From IMG/VR virus record IMGVR_UViG_3300020281_000053, positions 1 to 39,789 of that record: a DNA stretch of 39,789 nucleotides. One strand, given 5' to 3'. The notes beneath the pieces are model-generated. The model was not told the DNA's origin and ran no database searches. It saw only the letters and a list, made by a program, of their open reading frames with translations. The stretch's first letter is position 1. Each line of letters begins with the position of its first letter. Positions 15,799-23,126 of the stretch are shown piece by piece. The position numbers and the translations under genes are program-made. The DNA is from a virus.

Positions 15799-15960
15799 AT
15801 GCCCAGAAAAGATTTAGATCGACTCGATGATCTCTTAGATGACATCGAGAAGATGAAACACAAAATCACAGGAATTGAAGACGTTACGGATTCTCCGAAA
15901 GACTGGCATGATTTCTGGTACAATTCAAAGGACATCAATGATAAACAAACTGATCAGTGA
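15799..15960 (+). CDS. 53-residue acidic hypothetical protein
   Basis: Starts at ATG 15799 and ends at TGA 15958-15960. The N-terminal half is a heptad-like acidic/basic helix (DLDRLDDLLDDIEKMKHKI) that could form a coiled coil. The C-terminal half is polar (DWHDFWYNSKD). It overlaps the next gene by 23 bases. No family recognised. Confidence 0.6.
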   Translation: MPRKDLDRLDDLLDDIEKMKHKITGIEDVTDSPKDWHDFWYNSKDINDKQTDQ

Positions 15961-16309
15961 GTTTCCTCGCACAGACGTTGTAGACATCGGTATGACCGAA
16001 AGAAAAATACGACAAGTATCCTATACAAAAGAGGAAGTTGATGCTTTGATAGCAGAGGCAATAGAAGAAGCACGTCGTATTGATGAAGAGTCAATGCGTA
16101 AGCACAATAGAGACGCAACGGTAATCTCTATGATCTTAGGTTTCACAGCACTAGCATTATTTGTTGATGGATTGCTAAGGATGTTAGGAATCATTCCTCC
16201 ATTTATGCACATCGATATAAACATTTTAGATAGGATCGTTGACGAAGTTAAAAACGATCTTGGAGAAAAGATTATCACACCAATACAGAGGTATGGACTA
16301 CGGCAGTAA
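15938..16309 (+). CDS. Membrane-anchored hypothetical protein
   Basis: A 123-residue protein. I prefer ATG 15938, with AAAGGA upstream, over the upstream ATG 15875, which would overlap the previous gene by 86 bases; ATG 15992 is a further option. An acidic helical region (SYTKEEVDALIAEAIEEARRIDEES, residues ~30-54) precedes a transmembrane segment (~62-87: VISMILGFTALALFVDGLLRMLG). The C-terminal ~35 residues may be amphipathic. Unknown role. Confidence 0.6.
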   Translation: MINKLISEFPRTDVVDIGMTERKIRQVSYTKEEVDALIAEAIEEARRIDEESMRKHNRDATVISMILGFTALALFVDGLLRMLGIIPPFMHIDINILDRIVDEVKNDLGEKIITPIQRYGLRQ

Positions 16310-16463
16310 GATTTTAGTAATACAATTTTTGAAAGGGATAACATACGGACTATTTGCTCACTTCATACTGAAGGTGATCTTTGATCTGTACGATATAAAT
16401 AATGATGACGACGATGATGATCCCGAAGGAGGTCTCATGTCGCCTGTTTACATGGGTGCCTAA
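16293..16463 (+). CDS. Small membrane protein with poly-Asp tail
   Basis: A 56-residue protein; ATG 16293 follows AGAGGT. The frame extends back to a TTG at 16239, which is less likely. Hydrophobic residues ~6-30 (ILVIQFLKGITYGLFAHFILKVIF) are followed by DINNDDDDDDPEGG. The Asp run and Tyr-Asp codons contain a late promoter for gp3. An internal ATG at 16437 with a strong GAAGGAGGT defines an in-frame 8-residue minicistron that shares this stop codon and ends on the gp3 start. Confidence 0.55.
   Translation: MDYGSKILVIQFLKGITYGLFAHFILKVIFDLYDINNDDDDDDPEGGLMSPVYMGA
16394..16401 (+). promoter_or_regulatory. Late promoter TATAAATA inside the gene before gp3
   Basis: Exact late octamer embedded in the coding sequence of the upstream membrane protein, 62 bases before gp3. 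The transcript would begin near 16408 and include the GAAGGAGGT site at 16425-16433. Confidence 0.65.
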
Positions 16464-17035
16464 TGACGACTTGGAATAAACAGATAGAAAATAGAAACTT
16501 TCTATCACCACTAGGATTTAAGATGGTGATGCCTAAGTTTCCTAAGGTAGTGTACTTTAGTCAAACTGCTGCTATTCCTGCGATCACAATTACACAACCA
16601 ATGCAGTCCACAAGGTATGGACGTCAACTACCACTAGAAGGTACATTTCAATACGAAGATTTTGAAATGTCTTTCATAGTAGATGAGGATATGGAAAACT
16701 ATCTGCTACTACATAACTGGTTGCGTGCTCTCGGTGTCCCCGAGAAGGCAAAAGAAAGGACAGATTTTATGGCATTTATGAAGTCTAGATTCCAATACGA
16801 TGCAAAAGACTGGGATCTGATATCTGCTGATGCATCTTTGACAGTGCTCAACAGTAACTTCAATGCAAACTTCAACGTTGTATTTAAAGGATTGTTTCCA
16901 GTGTCCTTGTCAGGATTGGATTTTAATGCTACAATAGATGGCACACAGTATGCCACTGCTAATGCAACATTCAAGTATATCTTGTATGAGATACAGGGTG
17001 GCGAAAGTAACGTCCGCTCTAGCAGTTTGGAATAA
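16463..17035 (+). CDS. gp3: Tail completion and sheath stabiliser protein gp3
   Basis: In T4, gp3 forms a hexameric ring terminating the tail tube and stabilising the sheath; it has the same fold as tube protein gp19. This 190-residue protein shows that relationship: an N-terminal arm with NRNFLSPLGFKMVMPKFP, then PAITITQPMQSTRYGRQLPLEG and YEDFEMSFIVDEDMENYLLLHNWLRALG (~65-95), the usual tube-like order. Position between gp23 and uvsY is the standard cyanophage location for gp3. Start overlaps the upstream stop (TAATG). Confidence 0.8.
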   Translation: MTTWNKQIENRNFLSPLGFKMVMPKFPKVVYFSQTAAIPAITITQPMQSTRYGRQLPLEGTFQYEDFEMSFIVDEDMENYLLLHNWLRALGVPEKAKERTDFMAFMKSRFQYDAKDWDLISADASLTVLNSNFNANFNVVFKGLFPVSLSGLDFNATIDGTQYATANATFKYILYEIQGGESNVRSSSLE

Positions 17036-17464
17036 ATGAATTTATCAAAAATTGAAGAGATGTGGGAGAAGGACTCTGAGCTTCATAGGGAGTTGCCTGA
17101 GCTTCTTGCAAATGATTCATTAGAATCTGCTAAACTACACTCTAAGTATTTGAAATGGTTAAATCAATTTCGTCTGATGCTTTCAGAAGCAGAAAGAGAT
17201 CAGAAGATGTTGAGGTTATCTAAATTCGAGTATTACTCTGGTAAGAAACCAGACGCAGAAGGAAAAATAAATCCCTTAAAGATATTGAAATCAGATCTAG
17301 GTCTATACTTAGATGGTGATGCTGATTTATGTCGTGCAAACAGTAAAGTCCACTACCTTGAAACTTGTATAAGTACTTGCGAGAGGATTCTTAAATCAAT
17401 AGACAACCGTGGGTTTGCTATTAAGAATGCATTTGACATAATCAAATACTATGACATACGTTAG
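17036..17464 (+). CDS. uvsY: Recombination mediator UvsY
   Basis: UvsY loads the UvsX recombinase onto gp32-coated single-stranded DNA. 142 residues (T4: 137). Shared pattern with T4: LHSKYLKWLNQFRLM, a KLSKFEYYSGKK segment (T4 ARLDYYSGR), LSKxD-like D-rich KSDLGLYLDGDADL, and RGFAIKNAFDIIKYYDI at the end (T4 RGFAIKHIQDMRAFE). Begins directly at the gp3 stop and overlaps uvsW by 14 bases, so recombination mediator and helicase are coupled. Confidence 0.93.
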   Translation: MNLSKIEEMWEKDSELHRELPELLANDSLESAKLHSKYLKWLNQFRLMLSEAERDQKMLRLSKFEYYSGKKPDAEGKINPLKILKSDLGLYLDGDADLCRANSKVHYLETCISTCERILKSIDNRGFAIKNAFDIIKYYDIR

Positions 17465-18911
17465 GAAGAAAAATGAAGTATATCTCAAGGTAGAAACCGA
17501 GCAGCATATACACAAGGAGTTATCAGACTACTTTTGTTTTGATGTCCCTAACGCTAAATTCATGCCACACTATAAAAAACGTGTGTGGGATGGAAAGATT
17601 AGATTATACTCGCCAGGCACAGGTGAAATATACTGTGGACTATATGATTACCTAGAGGAATTCTTTAACAATAAAGGATATGAATACGTCGTCAAACAAG
17701 ACGACCACTATGGAATACCACAGGAGGATGAAGAGTATGTCACACCTCAAAGCACAGCGGCTTTTGTTGGGTCTTTGGGTCTCCCTTTCAAAGCAAGGGA
17801 CTACCAACTACGAGGCATATATCAAGCACTTAAGTCGCGTAGGAAGCTTCTACTATCCCCCACAGGATCAGGGAAATCCTTAATAATATATGCACTAGTC
17901 CGATGGTATATGCAGAAAGGACTAGAAACACTAATCATTGTGCCTACCACATCACTGGTAGAGCAGATGTATAAAGATTTTGAAATTTATGGTTGGAAAG
18001 CAAGTGCTTACTGCCATAAGATTAGAGCAGGGAAAGAGAAATATGTTGACAAACCAGTTGTAATATCTACTTGGCAGAGTATATACAAAGAAGGTAAAAA
18101 TTTCTTTGACAGATTTGATGCTGTCATAGGAGATGAGGCACACTTATATAAAGCAAAGTCATTGTCGGGTATCCTCACCAAGATGGTCGATACAAAATAT
18201 CGTATTGGTCTTACAGGGACACTAGATGGGTTGCAAACCCACCAACTAGTATTAGAAGGATTGTTTGGTAGTGTAGATCAGGTCACAAAGACTAAGGATC
18301 TACAGAAGAAAGGACATCTAACACCACTAAAGGTAAATATTATACTACTAAAACATGGGTGGGTGCCGTTTGATTACTATCAACAGGAGATAGAATACCT
18401 GTGCATGCATGAAAGACGTAACAAATTTATTAGTAAATTGGCAATGGATACGGTTGGCAACACCTTAATTCTATTCAATTACGTCGAGAAACATGGTGAG
18501 CCTCTTTACGAATTGATAAATAGTTACAATTCCAACCGCCGTTTGTTTTTCATTCATGGTGGAATTGACACAGAAGATCGTGAAGAAGCGAGAAGGATCA
18601 CAGAATCACAGAAGGATGCTATAATCATTGCGAGCTATGGCACATTCTCGACTGGTATCAATATTCGCAACCTGCATAACGTTATCTTTGCTAGTCCATC
18701 CAAGTCTAGAGTCCGTAACTTACAGTCTATAGGTAGGGTGCTTAGAAAAGGTGAGAATAAATCACAGGCAACACTATATGATATCGCTGATGATTGCACG
18801 AAGGGATCATACCATAACTATACTTTCAGACATCTTATAGAAAGGATGAAGATATACGAGTCTGAAGAGTTTGATTATGAAGTCACTAAAGTAAGATTCA
18901 AAAATGATTAA
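17451..18911 (+). CDS. uvsW: Recombination helicase UvsW
   Basis: Superfamily 2 DNA/RNA-DNA helicase that unwinds R-loops and branch-migrates recombination intermediates, switching T4 from origin- to recombination-dependent replication. 486 residues (T4: 503). Motifs: an N-terminal DNA-binding domain with MPHYKKRVWDGKIRLY, Walker A SPTGSGKS (136-143), GDEAH (227-231), GLTGTL (~251), and motif VI QSIGRVLRKG. The complete motif set supports activity. Confidence 0.96.
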   Translation: MTYVRKKNEVYLKVETEQHIHKELSDYFCFDVPNAKFMPHYKKRVWDGKIRLYSPGTGEIYCGLYDYLEEFFNNKGYEYVVKQDDHYGIPQEDEEYVTPQSTAAFVGSLGLPFKARDYQLRGIYQALKSRRKLLLSPTGSGKSLIIYALVRWYMQKGLETLIIVPTTSLVEQMYKDFEIYGWKASAYCHKIRAGKEKYVDKPVVISTWQSIYKEGKNFFDRFDAVIGDEAHLYKAKSLSGILTKMVDTKYRIGLTGTLDGLQTHQLVLEGLFGSVDQVTKTKDLQKKGHLTPLKVNIILLKHGWVPFDYYQQEIEYLCMHERRNKFISKLAMDTVGNTLILFNYVEKHGEPLYELINSYNSNRRLFFIHGGIDTEDREEARRITESQKDAIIIASYGTFSTGINIRNLHNVIFASPSKSRVRNLQSIGRVLRKGENKSQATLYDIADDCTKGSYHNYTFRHLIERMKIYESEEFDYEVTKVRFKND

Positions 18912-19326
18912 TTACATTCAACACGAAAAAGAATTCTATGGAGTAGTCAAACTAGTCTCTGGTGATGAGGTTTTAGGACCTATGATCGCTACTGAGGACA
19001 AGGGAGATACTCTTATTTTTGTGTCTAATCCTGCCAAACCACATGCAAACCCTGTATCAGATGGTAAGCATCAAGGTCTTGCTATTGGATTTACCAAATG
19101 GATGATGTTTAGTGAAGAAGATTTCTATCTCATCAGAGAACCTGATGTTATATGTGTCGCTCCTATGAGTGAGGACTCCATTGCCATGTATCGTATGTGG
19201 TTACGACGAGAATATGGAAGTCCTAAAGATGATTATACTGCACCAATGAATCAATCTATGGGACTCATTGGTAAAGTTGATGATTTCCGTAATAAGCTAG
19301 AGAAGGAGTGGCGTAACAAAGGTTGA
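18904..19326 (+). CDS. Hypothetical protein with possible Sm-like N-terminus
   Basis: A 140-residue protein overlapping uvsW by 8 bases. The N-terminus GVVKLVSGDEVLGPM has the pattern of an Sm1-like strand-turn (basic/hydrophobic, G-[DE]-x-V, G). Residues ~75-103 read EEDFYLIREPDVICVAPMSEDSIAMYRMWL. The same two-part pattern recurs in the proteins at 38026 and 38396, so these look like one family. A role in RNA binding or RNA polymerase modulation is speculation. Its stop codon lies inside the -35 box of the gp55 promoter. Confidence 0.75.
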   Translation: MINYIQHEKEFYGVVKLVSGDEVLGPMIATEDKGDTLIFVSNPAKPHANPVSDGKHQGLAIGFTKWMMFSEEDFYLIREPDVICVAPMSEDSIAMYRMWLRREYGSPKDDYTAPMNQSMGLIGKVDDFRNKLEKEWRNKG

Positions 19327-19351
19327 CGTAAAGATATAACTGTTGTATACT
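19323..19351 (+). promoter_or_regulatory. Sigma70 promoter for gp55
   Basis: TTGACG (19323-19328), a 17-base spacer and TATACT (19346-19351), a near-consensus host promoter. Predicted start near 19358, 15 bases before gp55. The -35 box overlaps the stop of the preceding gene. Confidence 0.82.
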
Positions 19352-19372
19352 AAAGTCATTCGGAAGCAATAA

Positions 19373-19843
19373 ATGCCACGGAAAGCGAAAAAACAACACT
19401 ATGTAGATAATAAAAAGTTTCTCGACGAGCTCGTGGTATACCGCAAGGATGTCAAGCACGCTGCAGAATTTGATCTACCCAAACCAAGAATCCCAAACTA
19501 TATCGGAGAGTGCTTCTTAAAAATTGCTACTCACCTATCATATCGTCCTAACTTTATTAACTACATGTATAAGGATGACATGATCTGCGATGGGATAGAG
19601 AATTGCGTACAGTATATTGATAACTTTGACCCTGCAAAATCTACTAATCCATTTGCATATTTTACTCAGATAGTGTATTATGCATTTCTACGTCGTATTG
19701 CTAAGGAAAAACGTCAGATGGATATCAAAGACAAACTGATTGAAAAGAGTGGATATGATGAAGTATTTTCTACAGACAATAAAGATGACCATGCCCAGAT
19801 GAATTCCATCAAGAGCAGAATTGAAACAACTATGAGAGGGTAA
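19373..19843 (+). CDS. gp55: Late-transcription sigma factor gp55
   Basis: Small sigma factor that directs host RNA polymerase to the late octamer, helped by the sliding clamp gp45. 156 residues (T4: 185). The region-2-like segment IGECFLKIATHLSYRPNF, YMYKDDMICDGIENCVQYIDNFDP and NPFAYFTQIVYYAFLRRIAKEKRQ is the gp55/sigma core that binds polymerase and the -10-like octamer. Driven by its own sigma70 promoter, so it is made before the late genes. Confidence 0.95.
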   Translation: MPRKAKKQHYVDNKKFLDELVVYRKDVKHAAEFDLPKPRIPNYIGECFLKIATHLSYRPNFINYMYKDDMICDGIENCVQYIDNFDPAKSTNPFAYFTQIVYYAFLRRIAKEKRQMDIKDKLIEKSGYDEVFSTDNKDDHAQMNSIKSRIETTMRG

Positions 19844-19846
19844 TGC

Positions 19847-20872
19847 ATGAATGTATTGGTTATAACTGACCAACACTTTGGAGTTCGTAATGACAGTCTG
19901 ATATTCCTAGAAAGATACAGACAATTCTATTCTCAAATTGTTATACCAACCATTGATAAGATGGGAATCACTGAGGTGTTATGTCTAGGTGATACATTTG
20001 ATAAAAGAAAGACTATAAACTTCAATAGTCTAGACGCTGCTAAAGAGATGTGGTTTGATCCACTTCGTGATCGTGGTGTTACTATGAATATGTTGATTGG
20101 TAATCATGATATCTACTTTAAGAATACTCTTAAGGTAAACGCACCAGAGTTATTGCTACAAGACTATGGCAACATTAATATTATTGACGTACCTGGAGAC
20201 TATTCTATTGGTGGGAGGGATATGTGCTGTATTCCTTGGGTCTGTGATGAGAGCAGAGATACCACAAGAGATGCAATCGAGACTAGTGCTGCAGATATCT
20301 GTGTGGGGCATCTCGAGCTTAGTGGTTTTGAGGCTATACCTGGAATTGTTATGTCTCATGGGGATGACTCAGCACCCTACGATAAATTCGATATGGTCTT
20401 ATCAGGACACTATCATCTAAAGAGTAAGAAAAAGAATATTCAATACCTCGGTAATCCGAATCAACTCTACTGGAATGATTACGGTCAGAAAAAAGGGTTT
20501 CATATACTAAATACAGATGATCTTGCACTTTCGTTTACTCATAATCCATACGAAGTGTTTCATAAGATCTTCTATTCAGAAACAACTATAGATGATATCA
20601 AGGGTCTTGACTTTACTAACACCTACGTTAAACTGATAGTTGACGACAAGACCGACCAAGCAAAGTTTGACCAGACTATTCGCTACATCCAATGTGCAGG
20701 TGTAGCAGATCTGAAAATTATAGAAGATAACACCTATATTCTGGAAGATGCAACTGACGTAGAGGTAGAGGATACACTTACTATCCTTGAGACCTGTGTC
20801 CAAGAGTTGCCACACAAGGAAGAAATTTTTGCTATCCTTAAGAATCTATACATGGAATCAGTAGAAGTATGA
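19847..20872 (+). CDS. gp47: Recombination nuclease subunit gp47 (Mre11/SbcD-like)
   Basis: Metallophosphoesterase nuclease that with gp46 resects DNA ends for recombination-dependent replication. 341 residues (T4: 339). Metal-binding motifs are intact: ITDQHFG (~7-13), LGDTFDKR, IGNHDIYF, and SGHYHLKSKKKNI (~185-197). Three bases separate it from gp55, consistent with one operon. Confidence 0.96.
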   Translation: MNVLVITDQHFGVRNDSLIFLERYRQFYSQIVIPTIDKMGITEVLCLGDTFDKRKTINFNSLDAAKEMWFDPLRDRGVTMNMLIGNHDIYFKNTLKVNAPELLLQDYGNINIIDVPGDYSIGGRDMCCIPWVCDESRDTTRDAIETSAADICVGHLELSGFEAIPGIVMSHGDDSAPYDKFDMVLSGHYHLKSKKKNIQYLGNPNQLYWNDYGQKKGFHILNTDDLALSFTHNPYEVFHKIFYSETTIDDIKGLDFTNTYVKLIVDDKTDQAKFDQTIRYIQCAGVADLKIIEDNTYILEDATDVEVEDTLTILETCVQELPHKEEIFAILKNLYMESVEV

Positions 20873-21138
20873 TGTATGTCTTAGTCGAATCAGAAACTGG
20901 CGGTGTGTATGCTGTGAAGGACGACAAGTCCCACGAGCGTATCGTACAGATCTTTTCGCTTAAAGACGATGCTGAAAGGTATCACATGATGCTAGACAAT
21001 ATTGATTTTCCTAGAGATCTAGAGGTAGCAGAGGTACAACGTAAAGATGTTATATCAAACTGTAGACAACATGGATACAGGTATGCTATCATAACACCAA
21101 ACGATTTCGTTATTCCTCCACCTTCAGTAATAGACTAA
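20869..21138 (+). CDS. Conserved hypothetical between gp47 and gp46
   Basis: An 89-residue protein overlapping gp47 by 4 bases (second ATG at 20872 possible). The N-terminal half resembles a small alpha/beta barrel-like repeat (MYVLVESETGGVYAVKDD, VQIFSLKDDAERYHMMLD), then ISNCRQHGYRYAIITPNDFVIPPP. Genes in this slot are common in cyanophages, with unknown function. Confidence 0.75.
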   Translation: MMYVLVESETGGVYAVKDDKSHERIVQIFSLKDDAERYHMMLDNIDFPRDLEVAEVQRKDVISNCRQHGYRYAIITPNDFVIPPPSVID

Positions 21139-21230
21139 TGCCTTTATTTTTAATCGTCCTAGGTGCATCAACAGTTGGTGCTGCCATTGCACTTTATATT
21201 CTTCGTAAGTACGACGACCCTAATACATGA
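21138..21230 (+). CDS. 30-residue membrane peptide
   Basis: ATG 21138 overlaps the previous stop (TAATG) and the TGA overlaps the gp46 start (ATGA), so it fits exactly between its neighbours. The sequence is a hydrophobic helix (LFLIVLGASTVGAAIALYIL) with a polar tail RKYDDPNT. The perfect overlap at both ends is the best evidence it is translated. Confidence 0.6.
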   Translation: MPLFLIVLGASTVGAAIALYILRKYDDPNT

Positions 21231-22951
21231 TTGTTTTTGAAAAAGTGAAGTGGAAAAATTTCCTATCAACAGGAAATGGATTCACATATTTAGATCTTGA
21301 AAGATATAAATCTACCGTTGTCTTTGGAGAGAATGGTGCAGGAAAATCAACAATGCTTGATGCCTTGTGCTTTGTATTGTTTAATAAACCCTTTAGAAAG
21401 ATTACCAGATCGCAGTTAGTTAACACGATCAATGAGAGGGATACTATAGTTGAGTGTGAATTTAGAGTAGGGCAGTCAAGTTATAAAGTAGTAAGGGGGA
21501 TCAAACCTAATGTCTTTGAGATATATCGTAACGGCACACTTATTGACCAGTCTGCAGCAAATAACGACTACCAAAAATATCTTGAGCAAAAGATACTCAA
21601 ATTCAATTACAAATCTTTCACACAGATTTCTATTCTTGGCAGTAGCACTTTCGTGCCATTTATGCAACTCAATGCTCCTAATAGAAGAGAGGTTATCGAA
21701 GACCTCCTCGACATCAAAGTATTCTCACGCATGAATTTATTGCTCAAGGATCGCTTGAGAGACCTTAATAATGAGGTAAAAGAGTGTGAGCACACAGTCA
21801 CACTACATCAAAAGACTTTTGACATGCAAACTGCAACCGTGCAACGCATGGAGGGTATGGTTAAAGATCAACAAAATGATCTTACATCACAATTACTAGC
21901 ATTAAAAGAAGAAAACTTTGCTGTTGAGACAAATCTAGCAAATGCAGAGACTGAATTGCGTGACCTGACTGACAAACTTGCCACCTCTGCATCCTCACAG
22001 GCACAGTATAGTAAGATGAGAGAGTATATTACGTCAGTAAAAGCAAAAGTCAACAGAAATTTATCTGATATTGACTTCTTTATGAAGAATGACACCTGTC
22101 CTACCTGCACACAGTCTATCGATAAAGACATAAAGGTGTCTAGAGTAGAAGAGTTTACCAAAAAAGATGAGGATTATCAGGCAAAACTCAAAGAGATGGA
22201 GAGTGTCTTAGATAAACTTGACAAGAAGGTCAAGGAAGACAGCAAAATGGCAGAAAAATACCAAACATTGAAGGGAGATATCAAAGGATATAACAAAGAG
22301 AAGAAAACTATTGCTGCTAGACTCAATGCAATCAAGGGAAAGAAGACTACAAACAAAGATTTAGAGTCTGAGAAGAAACAATTATCAGTTTATAAGGAAG
22401 AATTAGAGAAAAAGGTAGCAGAATGTGCAGATGTGAATACTCAGCAGTCACATCACAAAGTGGTCAGCACCTTGTTGCGTGATAATGGTATTAAGAGTAA
22501 GATAATTAAGAAGTTTATCCCTATTATTAACACTCACATTAATAAATACCTACAAGATATGGATTTCTACGTCAATTTTACCCTTGACGAGGAGTTTAAT
22601 GAGGTAATTAAGAGTAGACATAGAGATATTTTCTCCTACGCATCATTTTCTGAGGGAGAAAAACAAAAAATTGACCTAGCACTCTTGTTTACATGGAGAG
22701 ACATTGCTAGAATGAAAAATTCTGCAGCAACTAATCTTCTATTACTTGATGAAGTATTTGACTCTAGTCTAGATACCAACGCAACAACAGATCTTCTTAA
22801 GATCTTGCGTAAAATGACTGACAAATCAAACATTTATGTGATATCTCACAAAATGATTGACACATTGTTAGATGCATTTGAATCTAGTCTTGAATTTGTT
22901 AAAGAAAACGATTTCTCATCCGTGAGGTATTCAGACCGTGACAACCCCTAA
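21227..22951 (+). CDS. gp46: Recombination nuclease subunit gp46 (Rad50/SbcC-like)
   Basis: SMC-like ATPase partner of gp47. 574 residues (T4: 560). Walker A GENGAGKST (34-42), coiled-coil arms (~180-285 and ~300-400), zinc hook CPTC (C291, C294), signature SFSEGEKQKIDLAL (~475) and Walker B LLLLDEVFD (D508, E509), then the H-loop VISHK. All elements needed for the Rad50 cycle are present. Confidence 0.97.
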   Translation: MIVFEKVKWKNFLSTGNGFTYLDLERYKSTVVFGENGAGKSTMLDALCFVLFNKPFRKITRSQLVNTINERDTIVECEFRVGQSSYKVVRGIKPNVFEIYRNGTLIDQSAANNDYQKYLEQKILKFNYKSFTQISILGSSTFVPFMQLNAPNRREVIEDLLDIKVFSRMNLLLKDRLRDLNNEVKECEHTVTLHQKTFDMQTATVQRMEGMVKDQQNDLTSQLLALKEENFAVETNLANAETELRDLTDKLATSASSQAQYSKMREYITSVKAKVNRNLSDIDFFMKNDTCPTCTQSIDKDIKVSRVEEFTKKDEDYQAKLKEMESVLDKLDKKVKEDSKMAEKYQTLKGDIKGYNKEKKTIAARLNAIKGKKTTNKDLESEKKQLSVYKEELEKKVAECADVNTQQSHHKVVSTLLRDNGIKSKIIKKFIPIINTHINKYLQDMDFYVNFTLDEEFNEVIKSRHRDIFSYASFSEGEKQKIDLALLFTWRDIARMKNSAATNLLLLDEVFDSSLDTNATTDLLKILRKMTDKSNIYVISHKMIDTLLDAFESSLEFVKENDFSSVRYSDRDNP

Positions 22952-23126
22952 CTGGCAACACCATTCTAAGAAAGAAAAGAAACGACACTTGAAACCACAA
23001 GCATTGCGTCAAGCAAGAAAACGTCGTGGACAGTTGTTAAAGTGTCTACAGCACCGCCCCAAGAGGCGGTTTTCTATTATAATGTGTATATACGATACAA
23101 CACAGCATGTCACAACAAGAAATTAA
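22938..23126 (+). CDS. Small basic hypothetical protein
   Basis: A GTG-started frame of 62 residues overlapping gp46 by 14 bases. The first ~40 residues are strongly basic (KKEKKRHLKPQALRQARKRRGQLLK), like nucleic-acid-binding small proteins following gp46 in related phages. The last ~25 residues run through an intrinsic terminator, a TATAAT and the start of the next gene, so the C-terminus may be translated only on readthrough transcripts. The true gene may be shorter-lived or mis-delimited. Confidence 0.5.
   Translation: MTTPNWQHHSKKEKKRHLKPQALRQARKRRGQLLKCLQHRPKRRFSIIMCIYDTTQHVTTRN
23053..23075 (+). terminator. Intrinsic terminator at end of gp46 operon
   Basis: Stem ACCGCC/GGCGGT with loop CCAAGA and TTTTCT following. 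Located between gp46 and the CobT-like gene. It is embedded in the coding frame starting at 22938. Confidence 0.75.
23078..23083 (+). promoter_or_regulatory. Candidate -10 TATAAT before the CobT-like gene
   Basis: Perfect TATAAT directly after the terminator tail, 23 bases before ATG 23107. No -35 box is found at 16-18 bases upstream (that position lies in the terminator stem), so activity would need an activator or be weak. Confidence 0.4.

Noticed and set aside
18515-18522. GATAAATA octamer inside uvsW
   Set aside because: Deep within a coding sequence, with no gene start downstream within hundreds of bases; likely chance in AT-rich DNA.
22541-22548. AATAAATA octamer inside gp46
   Set aside because: Mid-gene with about 400 bases to the next start; codon-driven match (Asn-Lys-Tyr).
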